Positions 15,243-23,431 of a DNA stretch of 48,925 nt are shown here, piece after piece. The first letter of the stretch is position 1; the number at the start of each line of letters is the position of its first letter. The notes beneath the pieces were generated by a model, which was given only the letters and a program-made list of their open reading frames with translations, was not told where the DNA came from and searched no databases. Position numbers and translations under genes: made by a program. The stretch comes from a bacterium (GTDB lineage: Bacteria; Planctomycetota; UBA1135; GCA-002686595), in contig JAAETM010000164.1 in the NCBI GenBank assembly GCA_024228395.1, positions 1 to 48,925 of the forward strand, given 5' to 3'.

Positions 15243-16240
15243 GCTCCACAGACAAGCCTAAACTCACCCGCAAGGATTTCCAGTCGGACCAGGATGTGCG
15301 CTGGTGCCCTGGATGCGGTGACTACGCAATCCTGGCTACGGTTCAGAAGTACTTGGCTTCGATTGGCGCGGACCCCTCCAATACGGTGGTGGTTAGTGGA
15401 ATTGGATGCTCCAGCCGTTTTCCGTATTACATGAACACCTATGGGTTCCACACCATCCATGGTCGCGCACCGGCCATCGCGATGGGCCTGAAAGTGGCCA
15501 ACCCCAAGCTAGACATTTGGTTGATCACAGGCGACGGCGATTCCATGTCGATCGGTGGCAATCATCTGATCCACACCCTACGCCGTAACCTGAACATTAA
15601 TATTCTGATGTTCAACAACGAGATCTACGGCCTGACCAAGGGGCAGTATTCACCCACCTCTCCCGTCGGCACGCGCAAGAAGACTACCCCGATGGGCTCC
15701 GTGGATCGCCCTTTCAATCCTCTGCAACTGGCGCTGGGTTCACAGGCCACTTTTGTGGCGCGTTCGGTGGATTCCGATCCCAAGCACTTGGGCAAGATTC
15801 TTGGGGCGGCTCACCAACACAAGGGCACATCGTTCGTGGAAATTCTCCAGAACTGCGTGATCTTCAACAAGGACTTCTACGCCAGCACCATGGACCGTAG
15901 CGTGAAAGCTGACCGCACCGTGGACCTGGTTCCCGGGCAGCCCATGGTGTTTGGCAAAGAAAGTGACAAGGGCTTGCGCCTCAACGGTTATGAAATGGAG
16001 GCCTGTGGTTCTGCGGACGCGGACACTTGGAATCCCTCCACGGAAAGCCCCGCACCCGGAGTCATGTTGAGCGGCATCACAACGACCGAAGGCATGCCCA
16101 TGCCTATCGGAATCTTCCGCGATGTCGACGCCCTCTGTTACGATGCAGCCGTGACCGAGCAGGTCGCGCGGGCCATTCCGGAAAGCGGAGTACCTTCGCT
16201 AAAGGACCTGGTTTGGAGTGGGGGTACCTGGACCGTCTAG
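15239..16240 (+). CDS. korB: 2-oxoglutarate:ferredoxin oxidoreductase, beta subunit
   Basis: A 333-residue thiamine-diphosphate-binding subunit. Landmarks are VRWCPGCGDYAIL, GIGCSSRFPYYMNTYGFHTIHGRAPAIA, the ThDP motif GDGDSMSIGGNHLIH...LNINILMFNNEIYGLTKGQYSPTS, and a C-terminal region without a 4Fe-4S ferredoxin domain. The NNxxYGLTKGQ motif is typical of KorB rather than pyruvate:ferredoxin oxidoreductase. It overlaps korA by 4 bases, giving coupled translation of an equimolar complex. The electron acceptor would be a ferredoxin; one small candidate is at 31243, but it is not linked to this operon. Related 2-oxoacid oxidoreductases cannot be wholly excluded. Confidence 0.92.
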   Translation: MSSTDKPKLTRKDFQSDQDVRWCPGCGDYAILATVQKYLASIGADPSNTVVVSGIGCSSRFPYYMNTYGFHTIHGRAPAIAMGLKVANPKLDIWLITGDGDSMSIGGNHLIHTLRRNLNINILMFNNEIYGLTKGQYSPTSPVGTRKKTTPMGSVDRPFNPLQLALGSQATFVARSVDSDPKHLGKILGAAHQHKGTSFVEILQNCVIFNKDFYASTMDRSVKADRTVDLVPGQPMVFGKESDKGLRLNGYEMEACGSADADTWNPSTESPAPGVMLSGITTTEGMPMPIGIFRDVDALCYDAAVTEQVARAIPESGVPSLKDLVWSGGTWTV

Positions 16241-16336
16241 TATGCGTTTCCGGGGAAGGAAGCTCCTACTGGACTCGGATATTCTCACGGCTTCGACAGG
16301 CTTGGGCTCTGGAGTCCCTTCCCTTGAAGGCGGGTT

Positions 16337-16621
16337 TCAGAGTTTGGGTACTTCGCCCAAGGGTCTCCAACCGGTGACACCAGACGCATCGAATGTGATG
16401 TCCCGATGCTTCACGTCCACACCATATGTGGCCGTTTCTCGGACCCAATGAGCCGCTCTTTCTTCATTGGTACCGGCTGTGGTTGGGTCCCAAACGTCAC
16501 AATCGTGCATGAGGACTTCGAATCCGTTGCACCGATCAAATCGGCCGATGTAGATGGTGCCACCTTCGTATTCCACGACGAGCGTATTGCCGTGGGGTGC
16601 TTTCATGATGTGTTGACCCAT
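16337..16621 (-). CDS. Small hypothetical protein
   Basis: A 94-residue protein starting MGQHIMKAPHGNTLVVEYEGG. It has regular alternating beta-type sequence (GNTLVVEYEGGTIYIGRFD), an acidic middle (DCDVWDPTTAGTNEE) and the end SGVTGWRPLGEVPKL. The composition and even codon use look like a genuine soluble protein, but I do not recognise a family. An in-frame GTG two codons earlier is the alternative start. It lies convergent to korB and upstream of, on the same strand as, the cyanophycinase-like gene. No signal peptide or membrane helix is present. Confidence 0.55.
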   Translation of the reverse strand: MGQHIMKAPHGNTLVVEYEGGTIYIGRFDRCNGFEVLMHDCDVWDPTTAGTNEERAAHWVRETATYGVDVKHRDITFDASGVTGWRPLGEVPKL

Positions 16622-16692
16622 GGGCACATGTATACCCGAATAGCTCTCGCATGAGAGCCGGCTGAGTAGAAAAATGGGCCAGGTGGAGGCGC

Positions 16693-17547
16693 CTATTTGA
16701 ACCAGGTGAAGGTGTCCCCTTCGGTGAAGGAGTGCAATTTTACATCTTGGATGGAGATGGACTGTTTGGGCTCAGTGAGGCTCTTTTTGGCCGTGCGGGC
16801 GTCCAGAAAAAGGGTCGAACCGGAGCCCCAAAAGTACATGTTGTCCCCGTCGATACGAATGGAAGACCCATGGTTGAAATAGATCGCCGGCCGATTCGGC
16901 TGGTCCAAGCAAGCGGTAATGCCCTCGATTAGACGTGTGTCCTCATCCATGCAGGGCACCACAAAACCATTCCAAAGACCCACTCCCCGGTTGGGCATGA
17001 CCGATAAACTGGTCATGAGAGGTGGCTTGATATTGCCTTCGATGAAACCGATCCCCAGGGCTCCAGCCACACGTCCTGCGCCACCGATGATGAGTCCCTG
17101 GCCGTTCAAGCGGGGCAAGAAGCTTGCGAGGTTGTCGGCAGCGAGTTTCCGCATCAGTTTCTGCGGGGATCCCTGGGCAAGCCAAACCACGGAGGCTAGC
17201 CTCAGCAGGTCCTTGGATCCTTCTTGGGAGAGGTCCTTCAGGATGTAAACATCAGAAATGCCCATGGCCTCAAATGCACGCTTCTCCTCCAGGCCGCTGT
17301 CTTCCTCTGAGCTGGCTTGGGGAAGAATGACAACGCTGGGATTGTTGACCTGGGCTATCCCGAGGGCGTCCACGAGCGCGGCCTCAAAGACCTCCATGCT
17401 ACCCAGGGCGAGAATGGATCCGGCTTGCGAAACCACGGATTGACCCTGCTCATGGGTGCGCGCCACCCCGGCGCTGTTGCCCGTTCTGGGTGCAGCAAGG
17501 GGATTCAGGGGTAGGATAAGTCCGCAGCAGAGGAGGGCTTTTAGCAT
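16693..17547 (-). CDS. Secreted cyanophycinase-like (peptidase S51 fold) protein lacking the catalytic serine
   Basis: A 284-residue protein with a signal peptide (KALLCCGLILPLNPLAA) and an S51/class I glutamine-amidotransferase-like layout: SILALGSMEVFEAALVDALG, SVVILPQASSE, SDVYILKDLSQEGS, VVWLAQGSPQKLMRKLA (normally ...xGGDQxxL), then GLIIGGAGRVAGALGIG. In active cyanophycinases this last motif reads GGTSAGAAVMG with the nucleophilic Ser; here it reads GGAGRVAG, so the Ser is absent. The C-terminal half is beta-rich (NRPAIYFNHGSSIRIDGDNMYFWGSG). The protein is therefore probably a non-catalytic or re-purposed family member. It follows fbp on the same strand with a 68-base gap. Confidence 0.65.
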   Translation of the reverse strand: MLKALLCCGLILPLNPLAAPRTGNSAGVARTHEQGQSVVSQAGSILALGSMEVFEAALVDALGIAQVNNPSVVILPQASSEEDSGLEEKRAFEAMGISDVYILKDLSQEGSKDLLRLASVVWLAQGSPQKLMRKLAADNLASFLPRLNGQGLIIGGAGRVAGALGIGFIEGNIKPPLMTSLSVMPNRGVGLWNGFVVPCMDEDTRLIEGITACLDQPNRPAIYFNHGSSIRIDGDNMYFWGSGSTLFLDARTAKKSLTEPKQSISIQDVKLHSFTEGDTFTWFK

Positions 17548-17615
17548 TGGTTTTTCAGGGGTTCGAGTTCTCTCGATGGAGCCCGGTCAAGGCCCCGTGT
17601 GTGCAAGATCGGAGG

Positions 17616-18608
17616 TTACTCCAGGTAGTCCTGAACCCGATCAACTTCGTCCGGGCTGCCGATAACAACGCTGACGCGGTCGTGCACATTCTCAGGTTGG
17701 ACTTCCATGGTACGTGTTGTTCCACAGAATGATTTGCCACCGGCCTGTTCGATGATCATGGCCATGGGGTTGGCCTCGTACATCAGTCGTAGCTTTCCCT
17801 TGGGAGAACTCTGGGTCGGCGGATAGAGGAAGACTCCGCCTTTCAGAAGGATCCTGTGAAGATCGGCAACCATGGCTCCCGCGTAGCGGCTGGAGTAGTT
17901 GTTGTCGTGGGCCCAGGCCAAGTACTTCTGATAGCCTTCGGGGAAGCTATTTGCATAGGCTTCGTTTACGGAGTAGGACTTGGAGTTCTGGGGGATTTTG
18001 ACATCCCGATCCACGAGCAAGTAGGTGCCGATCGACGGGTCTAATACGAACATTTGAACCCCGTTTCCTGTGGTCAGTACGAGTATGGTCGAGGGGCCGT
18101 AAAGAACGTAACCCGCAGCAACTTGGCGGGTGCCGGGTTGCATGACGGCATTCTCGGTAGGATTAGCGCGGCGATCATGGTGCAAGATGCTGAAGATAGT
18201 GCCCACGCCCCCGCACACATCGATATTGCTGGACCCATCCAACGGATCGAAGAGGGCGATGTAGGGCCGCTCGGGATCCGATGAGGTGTGGAGAATGATG
18301 GGCTCTTCGTTTTCCTCCGAAGCCACGATCGCAAGCCCGGCACGTTTTCCGAGGGCGCGCAGCAAGGTTTCATTGGCGATGACGTCGAGCTTCTGTTGGA
18401 CTTCACCCTGCACATTCTCGGAGTCCAAGGAACCGAGAACGTCCTCCAGGCGGGCCATACGGCAGCGAGCCGCAATGTACTTGGAAGCCAGGGTGATCGA
18501 GGAAAGGATCCAAGTCAGGCGTCCGGTGGCCTCGGGGTGGTGCTTCTCCTCTTCTAGGAGGTAGCTCTGGATAGAAAGCAGGTGTCCTGCGGGGTCTTCG
18601 AGGGTCAT
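17616..18608 (-). CDS. fbp: Fructose-1,6-bisphosphatase, class I
   Basis: A 330-residue protein with the complete class I FBPase motif set: LAIVASEENEEPI (metal-binding Glu residues), YIALFDPLDGSSNIDVCGGVGTIFSI (the DPLDGSSN metal/phosphate site), RYAGAMVADLHRILLKGGVFLYPPT (substrate 6-phosphate loop) and PMAMIIEQAGG. It removes the 1-phosphate from fructose 1,6-bisphosphate in gluconeogenesis or the Calvin cycle, in the cytoplasm. Length is normal for the family. The start at 18608 follows the leader CCTACTCCCCAACACC, which is C-rich without a Shine-Dalgarno sequence. A small inverted repeat (TGCCTTG at 18631, CAAGGCA at 18649) lies just upstream in the leader or promoter area. Confidence 0.94.
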   Translation of the reverse strand: MTLEDPAGHLLSIQSYLLEEEKHHPEATGRLTWILSSITLASKYIAARCRMARLEDVLGSLDSENVQGEVQQKLDVIANETLLRALGKRAGLAIVASEENEEPIILHTSSDPERPYIALFDPLDGSSNIDVCGGVGTIFSILHHDRRANPTENAVMQPGTRQVAAGYVLYGPSTILVLTTGNGVQMFVLDPSIGTYLLVDRDVKIPQNSKSYSVNEAYANSFPEGYQKYLAWAHDNNYSSRYAGAMVADLHRILLKGGVFLYPPTQSSPKGKLRLMYEANPMAMIIEQAGGKSFCGTTRTMEVQPENVHDRVSVVIGSPDEVDRVQDYLE

Positions 18609-18799
18609 GGTGTTGGGGAGTAGGTGGGCCTGCCTTGCCACAGGGCGACAAGGCACATAGTTTGCCCGGTGAGGGCCGCCCCGACAGGTTTCTGACGGGA
18701 TTTGCTGGGATGCGTGCGCTACCCGGCCTCACATTGATGCAATCCAACCGGACTGAGTCGTTCATCGGAGTTTCACACGGGATAGTTGTAGCTTTAAAG

Positions 18800-18836
18800 G
18801 GATCGGCCCGCTTCCCAGTGGGAAGCGGGCCGATCC
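18800..18836 (-). terminator. Long perfect hairpin, probable terminator of the secreted-protein gene
   Basis: Two 18-base arms match perfectly: 18800-18817 against 18819-18836, with a one-base apex (effectively a 3-4 nt loop). It is GC-rich in the middle. On the minus strand it is followed by CTTTAAAG rather than a long T-run. It lies 51 bases after the stop of the minus-strand gene ending at 18887 and about 190 bases before fbp, which shares the strand, so it would insulate the two. Confidence 0.75.
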
Positions 18837-18886
18837 TTGGATTTCCCATTCCGCCTGTCCTGGGACGAGCGGTATGGCATTTCCAA

Positions 18887-20506
18887 CTACTGGCAGAAGG
18901 TCACTTTGATCGCCTGCGTGGTGTTGGAGGTGTTGCTCGGGTTTTGGTCGCGGTACCAGAACTGGAAGTTCCAGACATCGCCATCGTTGAACACGGTGCC
19001 GTAGGGGCCGGCGGTCAGGTCAGGTTGCATTTGTACGAAACCGAACTGGCCAGACCACTGTATGTGCTGTGTTTCGTTCCAACGAACTCCACCGCCGCCG
19101 AGGCAAAGGTTGCCCTCGCTGCCGCTGAAGAGGGGGATGAAGTCCTCGTTCGGGGACATCAGCCAGTAGCCTATCTGGAAGGGGGGAAGGGCGGTGACCG
19201 TAAAGGCCAAGTCGTTTACAGCCACGTTCGGGGTACCCGTTACGGTGAAGTTGGCACCAGTGGCGAAGACCGAGTTGGCGTTGGCAGAGCAGTAGGGGGT
19301 AATTGAGCCACCGACACATGCGTTGTTGTCTGGTACGATGACGTCCGCAGCGGCGCTTGTTGAAGCACCAGCGGGATCCGGGGTGAACAGGCCAATCTCA
19401 GCCGGTGCCATGCTGGAGGCCGGCGGGGCGTCAGACTCAAAGCTGAAGGTCGTCATGAAACCCCAACGCAAAGCGCTTGCGTTCTGGTTTTGAGCGTAGG
19501 TCTCAGGACAGGTCCAGGAGGGTATGTTGCCAGCAGAGCTCATGTTCCAATCGTCGTTGGCCCAGATGGAGCCACTGTGGTGGTCCACGTCCTTGTAGTA
19601 CATGTTGCTCACGCTGCCGACGATGGTGGGCAGGATCAGGGAGCTAGCCGCGCGGTCAGAGTTCATGTTCTGAATCGCGTAGTCGTAGCGCCATTGGCCA
19701 CCACCGAGGTCTGTAGCCTTGGAGCCTACGAACATGTAACCGTGCACGCCGGGACCACCTTCGTCGACGATGACGACCTCGGTGATGTTCACGTCAGCAT
19801 GCTCGTTCTTCCAAGCGAATATAGCCGGGTCGTACATGTGAATGCTGCCCACGTTGTCCAGGTTGGACAGGCTGCCGTTCACAAACTGGAATTCGTGCCA
19901 CGAGGCGTTGTTGCGGACGTTGCCAGCCAGCTGGTCGTGCTCGGAGAGGTAAAGCACCTCGCCAATGTACGTGGCGCCGGGGTTGGCGGCATCGGCGGTG
20001 GGGAACTGGATCCGGCCACGGAGGGGAAGGGAGCCAGATGGGGAGATCCAGGTGCCTGAGGGCCAAGTACCGGTGGCTGCAGTGACCTGGAACTTTGCAA
20101 CGCCATTGGCGCCATCGTTCAGGCTGGAACCGTAGGTGTCGGCGCAGCCGATACCCAAGTTGGAGCAGGGCGTACTCTGGCAGTTGCCACAGGAGTTTTC
20201 GCTAACGGCGCAGAAGGAGTCCTTCAGCCAGCCGTAGCCGAGTTGCTCCATACGACCATCCTTGATGCGGAACATAGTCGTTTGGATGACCGGGGCCTGG
20301 TGGTTGCTAGGAGTCCAGTTGATGGTGACATTGCCCACGTTGCAGGAGGTCGAACCCATCGAGTAGGCAACCATCGAGCCGGTGTTGGCTTCCATGAAGT
20401 AATCGTCTGAGCCGTTACCGGCGACTTTGGAAACGGCGACGTCTTGGGCGACCAAGTGCGGCGTCAACAGCAGTCCTACTGCGACGAGAAGATGTTTCTT
20501 GAGCAT
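18887..20506 (-). CDS. Large secreted protein of unknown function with a Planctomycete-type C-terminal module
   Basis: A 539-residue protein with a clear signal peptide (KKHLLVAVGLLLTPHLVAQ, cut after VAQ). The mature chain is rich in Asn, Ser, Gly and aromatic residues with eight or more Cys, including the cluster FCAVSENSCGNCQSTPCSN. No catalytic motif stands out. The C-terminal ~90 residues (GVRWNETQHIQWSG ... GDVWNFQFWYRDQNPSNTSNTTQAIKVTF) resemble a C-terminal module I associate with secreted Planctomycete proteins. It is expected in the periplasm or on the cell surface. The start at 20506 is set by the signal peptide. The leader contains ACTCCCCAACCC and no Shine-Dalgarno sequence. Confidence 0.7.
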   Translation of the reverse strand: MLKKHLLVAVGLLLTPHLVAQDVAVSKVAGNGSDDYFMEANTGSMVAYSMGSTSCNVGNVTINWTPSNHQAPVIQTTMFRIKDGRMEQLGYGWLKDSFCAVSENSCGNCQSTPCSNLGIGCADTYGSSLNDGANGVAKFQVTAATGTWPSGTWISPSGSLPLRGRIQFPTADAANPGATYIGEVLYLSEHDQLAGNVRNNASWHEFQFVNGSLSNLDNVGSIHMYDPAIFAWKNEHADVNITEVVIVDEGGPGVHGYMFVGSKATDLGGGQWRYDYAIQNMNSDRAASSLILPTIVGSVSNMYYKDVDHHSGSIWANDDWNMSSAGNIPSWTCPETYAQNQNASALRWGFMTTFSFESDAPPASSMAPAEIGLFTPDPAGASTSAAADVIVPDNNACVGGSITPYCSANANSVFATGANFTVTGTPNVAVNDLAFTVTALPPFQIGYWLMSPNEDFIPLFSGSEGNLCLGGGGVRWNETQHIQWSGQFGFVQMQPDLTAGPYGTVFNDGDVWNFQFWYRDQNPSNTSNTTQAIKVTFCQ

Positions 20507-20864
20507 GAGCTGAGTTTCTGGGTTGGGGAGTGGTTTCGAGGAGAGGGGGGAAGCAGGGGTACACTGGCTGACTCTTGCCACTTCCCGCCACCATATGTTA
20601 TCGCGGTTTAGGGGTCTGGGGGGCGATTACCTCCTCCCGTGCGTGGATTGAGAGGGCTTTTGTCGCCCGAATGTTCCACCCACGTGTTCCAAGCGCCTCG
20701 ATTTGTCTCAAATTGACCCTAATAACAGCAGTCAAACCGTGGCTGGGCACTATCTGGGGCCGCGTACATTAATTGTAAGGGCTTGTGGGCGGTTGGATTT
20801 GGGGGACCCAAAATTGGGTGAGCGCTCTACTGGCTCCCAATATCTTTGTGGGGGAGGCGGCGGG
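20507..20864. other. Intergenic region, no gene seen
   Basis: About 360 bases between the start of the secreted-protein gene and the end of the polyferredoxin gene, both on the minus strand. No convincing reading frame or RNA fold was seen. It must hold the promoter of the secreted-protein gene. A T/A-richer stretch at about 20700-20775 is the most promoter-like part, but no clear -35/-10 pair can be chosen. Confidence 0.5.
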
Positions 20865-22841
20865 TCAGCGCCCAATTTGGTTCCTCAATTGAGCCAAGAG
20901 TCCTTGGAGTCTCTCGTTCTGCGGCTCAATAGCCAGACCCTCGAGCAAGACTTCGATAGCCCCAGCCGGGTCGTCGTCCGCACTCAGGACTTGGGCCAGG
21001 ACAAAAACGAGGTGCATGTCATCGGGAAGTTGCTCCCGCCCGCCAATCAGGACTCCCTTGGCCTGCGCAGGCCTTCCACCTTCCAGGTGCATTCGGGCGA
21101 GTTGAACCGTGATTCGCTGCTGTCTTGCCGCATCGGTTGCGTGGGCCAACGCCTGCTCAAAGGATGTCAATGCTTCGTCCATCCGCTTCGCCCTGAGAAA
21201 CGCAATTCCCAGGTGTTCGTGGGCGACCGAGTCCCATGCGCGTTTTGTGACTTGTGCTTTGAGGTGATCTATCGCGACTTGCAATTGACCAACCTGTAAG
21301 GAAGCGTCGATCAAAAAACGCATAGTCTGCACCTCATCGGGGTCGCGCCGCGCAGCATCGAGGTACAGGGGAATCGAAGCCTCCACCTGGCCGCTGGCTC
21401 GCAGGTTGTGGGCAGGCTCGACGAGCGTATTCACGTCGCTTGGCGCAAGCGCTGCGGCAACCGCCATGTCTGCCGTGAACGTATCCGTGTCCCCCAGGAT
21501 CATGCTGGCCCAAGCCCGTTCCACCCGGCAACGTGGTGTTTCGAAGAGGCCGAATTCGAGGACTTTGTTGCTGCGCCTGATGACCAGCTTGGCCGCCGCT
21601 GTGATCTTGTCCGTGATCTCGGGGCGGGCAGGGGTGAACCACTCCGCTCGCACGGGAATCAAGGGCGCGTAGGCGCGTTGACTCATGACGTCCAGGCTGT
21701 GAATCCAAGCTGAGTGACCGAAGAATGAAATCATGCCCAGCATTAGAAAGGCATAACCTTTGCCTGCGCTGGTGATTCGATTTTCGGACTTGAGTTGAAA
21801 TGGGGGGATGCTGACTTTGGGTTGCGTCCACAGCTGCACTCCGCGCAGGAGCAAGTATGCGGAACAACCTGCAAGCCCTAGGGCCAATAGGAACGGAATA
21901 CGGCCATAGAGTCCACGGAAGACCAAGAATGCCGAAATGAATCCAAACGTGAGTAGGAATTCATAACCAGGTGTGAACCGGGGTCGGCGCTTCTGCTTGC
22001 TGCGGACGGCGATAGAGGGTTTTCCGAGACCAATGCGAAGTGCGTCCTTTGGGCAAACGCTGATGCAATCCAGGCACTTTAGGCAATCTGGGTTCACAAC
22101 CGTGCCATACCTGTGGACCTCTGCGGCTACGGCCACATTGGAAGTACAAGCGACCGTGCACTGGCCGCAGCGTTCACAATCGTCATTGACCCTGATGCGG
22201 GCCGGAGCTAAGCGATCCGCCACATTGAAGAAAGCGCCATAGGGACATGCGTAGGTGCAAAAACCCTTGGAACCGAGGAAGTACACAACCGCTCCGCCGG
22301 CCACGACAAACGTCAGGATGCCGATCATCAGCCCAGGAAATGTCGCCCAAAATTTGGAGGTTTCGAGGTGCAGGGTCGGTTCCATGTCGTGGACTCCAAG
22401 CCATGCGCGTTCGACGAATGGCCAGAAGAATAGGTAGCCGGCCGCTAGGAACGGAGCGAATGCCAGCGACCGGGAGCGCAGGGGTCGTGGCGTGATTCCA
22501 AAGCGTTTCATGAGACCCGCACACAGGTCCTGGACGAATACTAGATGGCATGCCCACCCACAGAAAAACCGTCCGAAGGCCAGAGTACTCAGGATCGTGA
22601 TCGCAAAGAAAATGAACCCTGCGTTGATCACCGAGCGCTTGCTGAACTCCATGGCCTCGGAAGGTTCGAGGGGCGTCATAGTCCGGCCGGTGGTTTTCCA
22701 GTGGGCCAGGTGCAAGGCGAAGAGCAGATGGATGCCGATCAGGAACCCCATCCGCCAACGTGTCATTTTGGAGCGCGGGGCCTTGGAGCCTTTGCTGCTC
22801 TCCTGGCGTATGGCGCCGCATCGGATGGAGGAGTCCTTCAC
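20865..22841 (-). CDS. CcoG/NapH-like membrane polyferredoxin fused to C-terminal TPR domain
   Basis: A 658-residue protein. The N-terminal half is a membrane iron-sulfur protein of the RdxA/CcoG/NapH type: about five to six hydrophobic helices, the paired motifs FFCGWACH (92-99) and FCTYACPYGAF (194-204), and two 4Fe-4S motifs, CERCGQCTVAC (Cys222, 225, 228, 232) and CLKCLDCISVCP (Cys253, 256, 259, 263). Three more helices follow near 290-400. From about 430 to the end are TPR-like helices (ASIPLYLDAARRDPDEVQ..., AHEHLGIAFLRAKRMDEALTSFEQAL). CcoG relatives handle copper reduction for cytochrome oxidase assembly or electron transfer. The TPR tail is not part of the usual family. The start is GTG at 22841, with an ATG at 22766 as alternative. 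Confidence 0.8.
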   Translation of the reverse strand: MKDSSIRCGAIRQESSKGSKAPRSKMTRWRMGFLIGIHLLFALHLAHWKTTGRTMTPLEPSEAMEFSKRSVINAGFIFFAITILSTLAFGRFFCGWACHLVFVQDLCAGLMKRFGITPRPLRSRSLAFAPFLAAGYLFFWPFVERAWLGVHDMEPTLHLETSKFWATFPGLMIGILTFVVAGGAVVYFLGSKGFCTYACPYGAFFNVADRLAPARIRVNDDCERCGQCTVACTSNVAVAAEVHRYGTVVNPDCLKCLDCISVCPKDALRIGLGKPSIAVRSKQKRRPRFTPGYEFLLTFGFISAFLVFRGLYGRIPFLLALGLAGCSAYLLLRGVQLWTQPKVSIPPFQLKSENRITSAGKGYAFLMLGMISFFGHSAWIHSLDVMSQRAYAPLIPVRAEWFTPARPEITDKITAAAKLVIRRSNKVLEFGLFETPRCRVERAWASMILGDTDTFTADMAVAAALAPSDVNTLVEPAHNLRASGQVEASIPLYLDAARRDPDEVQTMRFLIDASLQVGQLQVAIDHLKAQVTKRAWDSVAHEHLGIAFLRAKRMDEALTSFEQALAHATDAARQQRITVQLARMHLEGGRPAQAKGVLIGGREQLPDDMHLVFVLAQVLSADDDPAGAIEVLLEGLAIEPQNERLQGLLAQLRNQIGR

Positions 22842-23431
22842 GAAGATAATCCTATCCGGCGGGTTTGATTTCCGTGCCAGTCCAGAACCAAAGGTTCAAT
22901 ACGTGAGCAAGGGGCTCCGGTCTTGCTGAACGCTCACCTGGCAGGCCGCCTGAAAAACAACAACCCCCCGTCGAACCTTCACAAGTCGCCTGGCTGCAGT
23001 GCCCGAACCCCGCGAATAGGGCGACCATGCAGGAAATCTGAGTGCTTTGCAGGGACCCGCCGGGAAACCGCTGATTCCCAAATATGCTGTCAGGCTAGTG
23101 GCGGGCTCTTGAAATCATGCCCTTTTGGGGCGGAATTCGAAGCTGCTTGAGCTGGCATGGGGTGGCGGATTGTTCAAAAACCACGCGCCAGGGCATGGCC
23201 CGAGAGCGGAATCCAAAGGCCAGGCAACCATGGGGCTGCTCCGGGTTGTAAGTCACTTGCAGGTGAATACAGCCCGAGCAGCTCGGTTGGTCCTTGGGGT
23301 CAAGGGGGGCTTTCATGGGGCTTGTGGTGTGGTTCTTGGTGATATCGGGCCCGGAGAAGGTGCTATCGGGGATCTCGGCCGGGGCCTTAAGGGCTCAATT
23401 TGAGGCGGCCCCGGTGGAGGTCAAAGGGGGG
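22842..23431. other. Intergenic region between divergent polyferredoxin and Sel1 genes
   Basis: About 590 bases. The Sel1 frame is open from 23294, so part of the right end may be coding if an upstream start is used (TTG 23294 or ATG 23315). The rest has no supported gene: short frames on both strands overlap each other and lack motifs. It should contain two divergent promoters. Confidence 0.45.

Noticed and set aside
18635..20059. Long + strand frames opposite the secreted-protein gene
   Set aside because: The minus-strand protein has a signal peptide and a coherent sequence; the + strand versions are Val/His/Gly-rich shadows of it.
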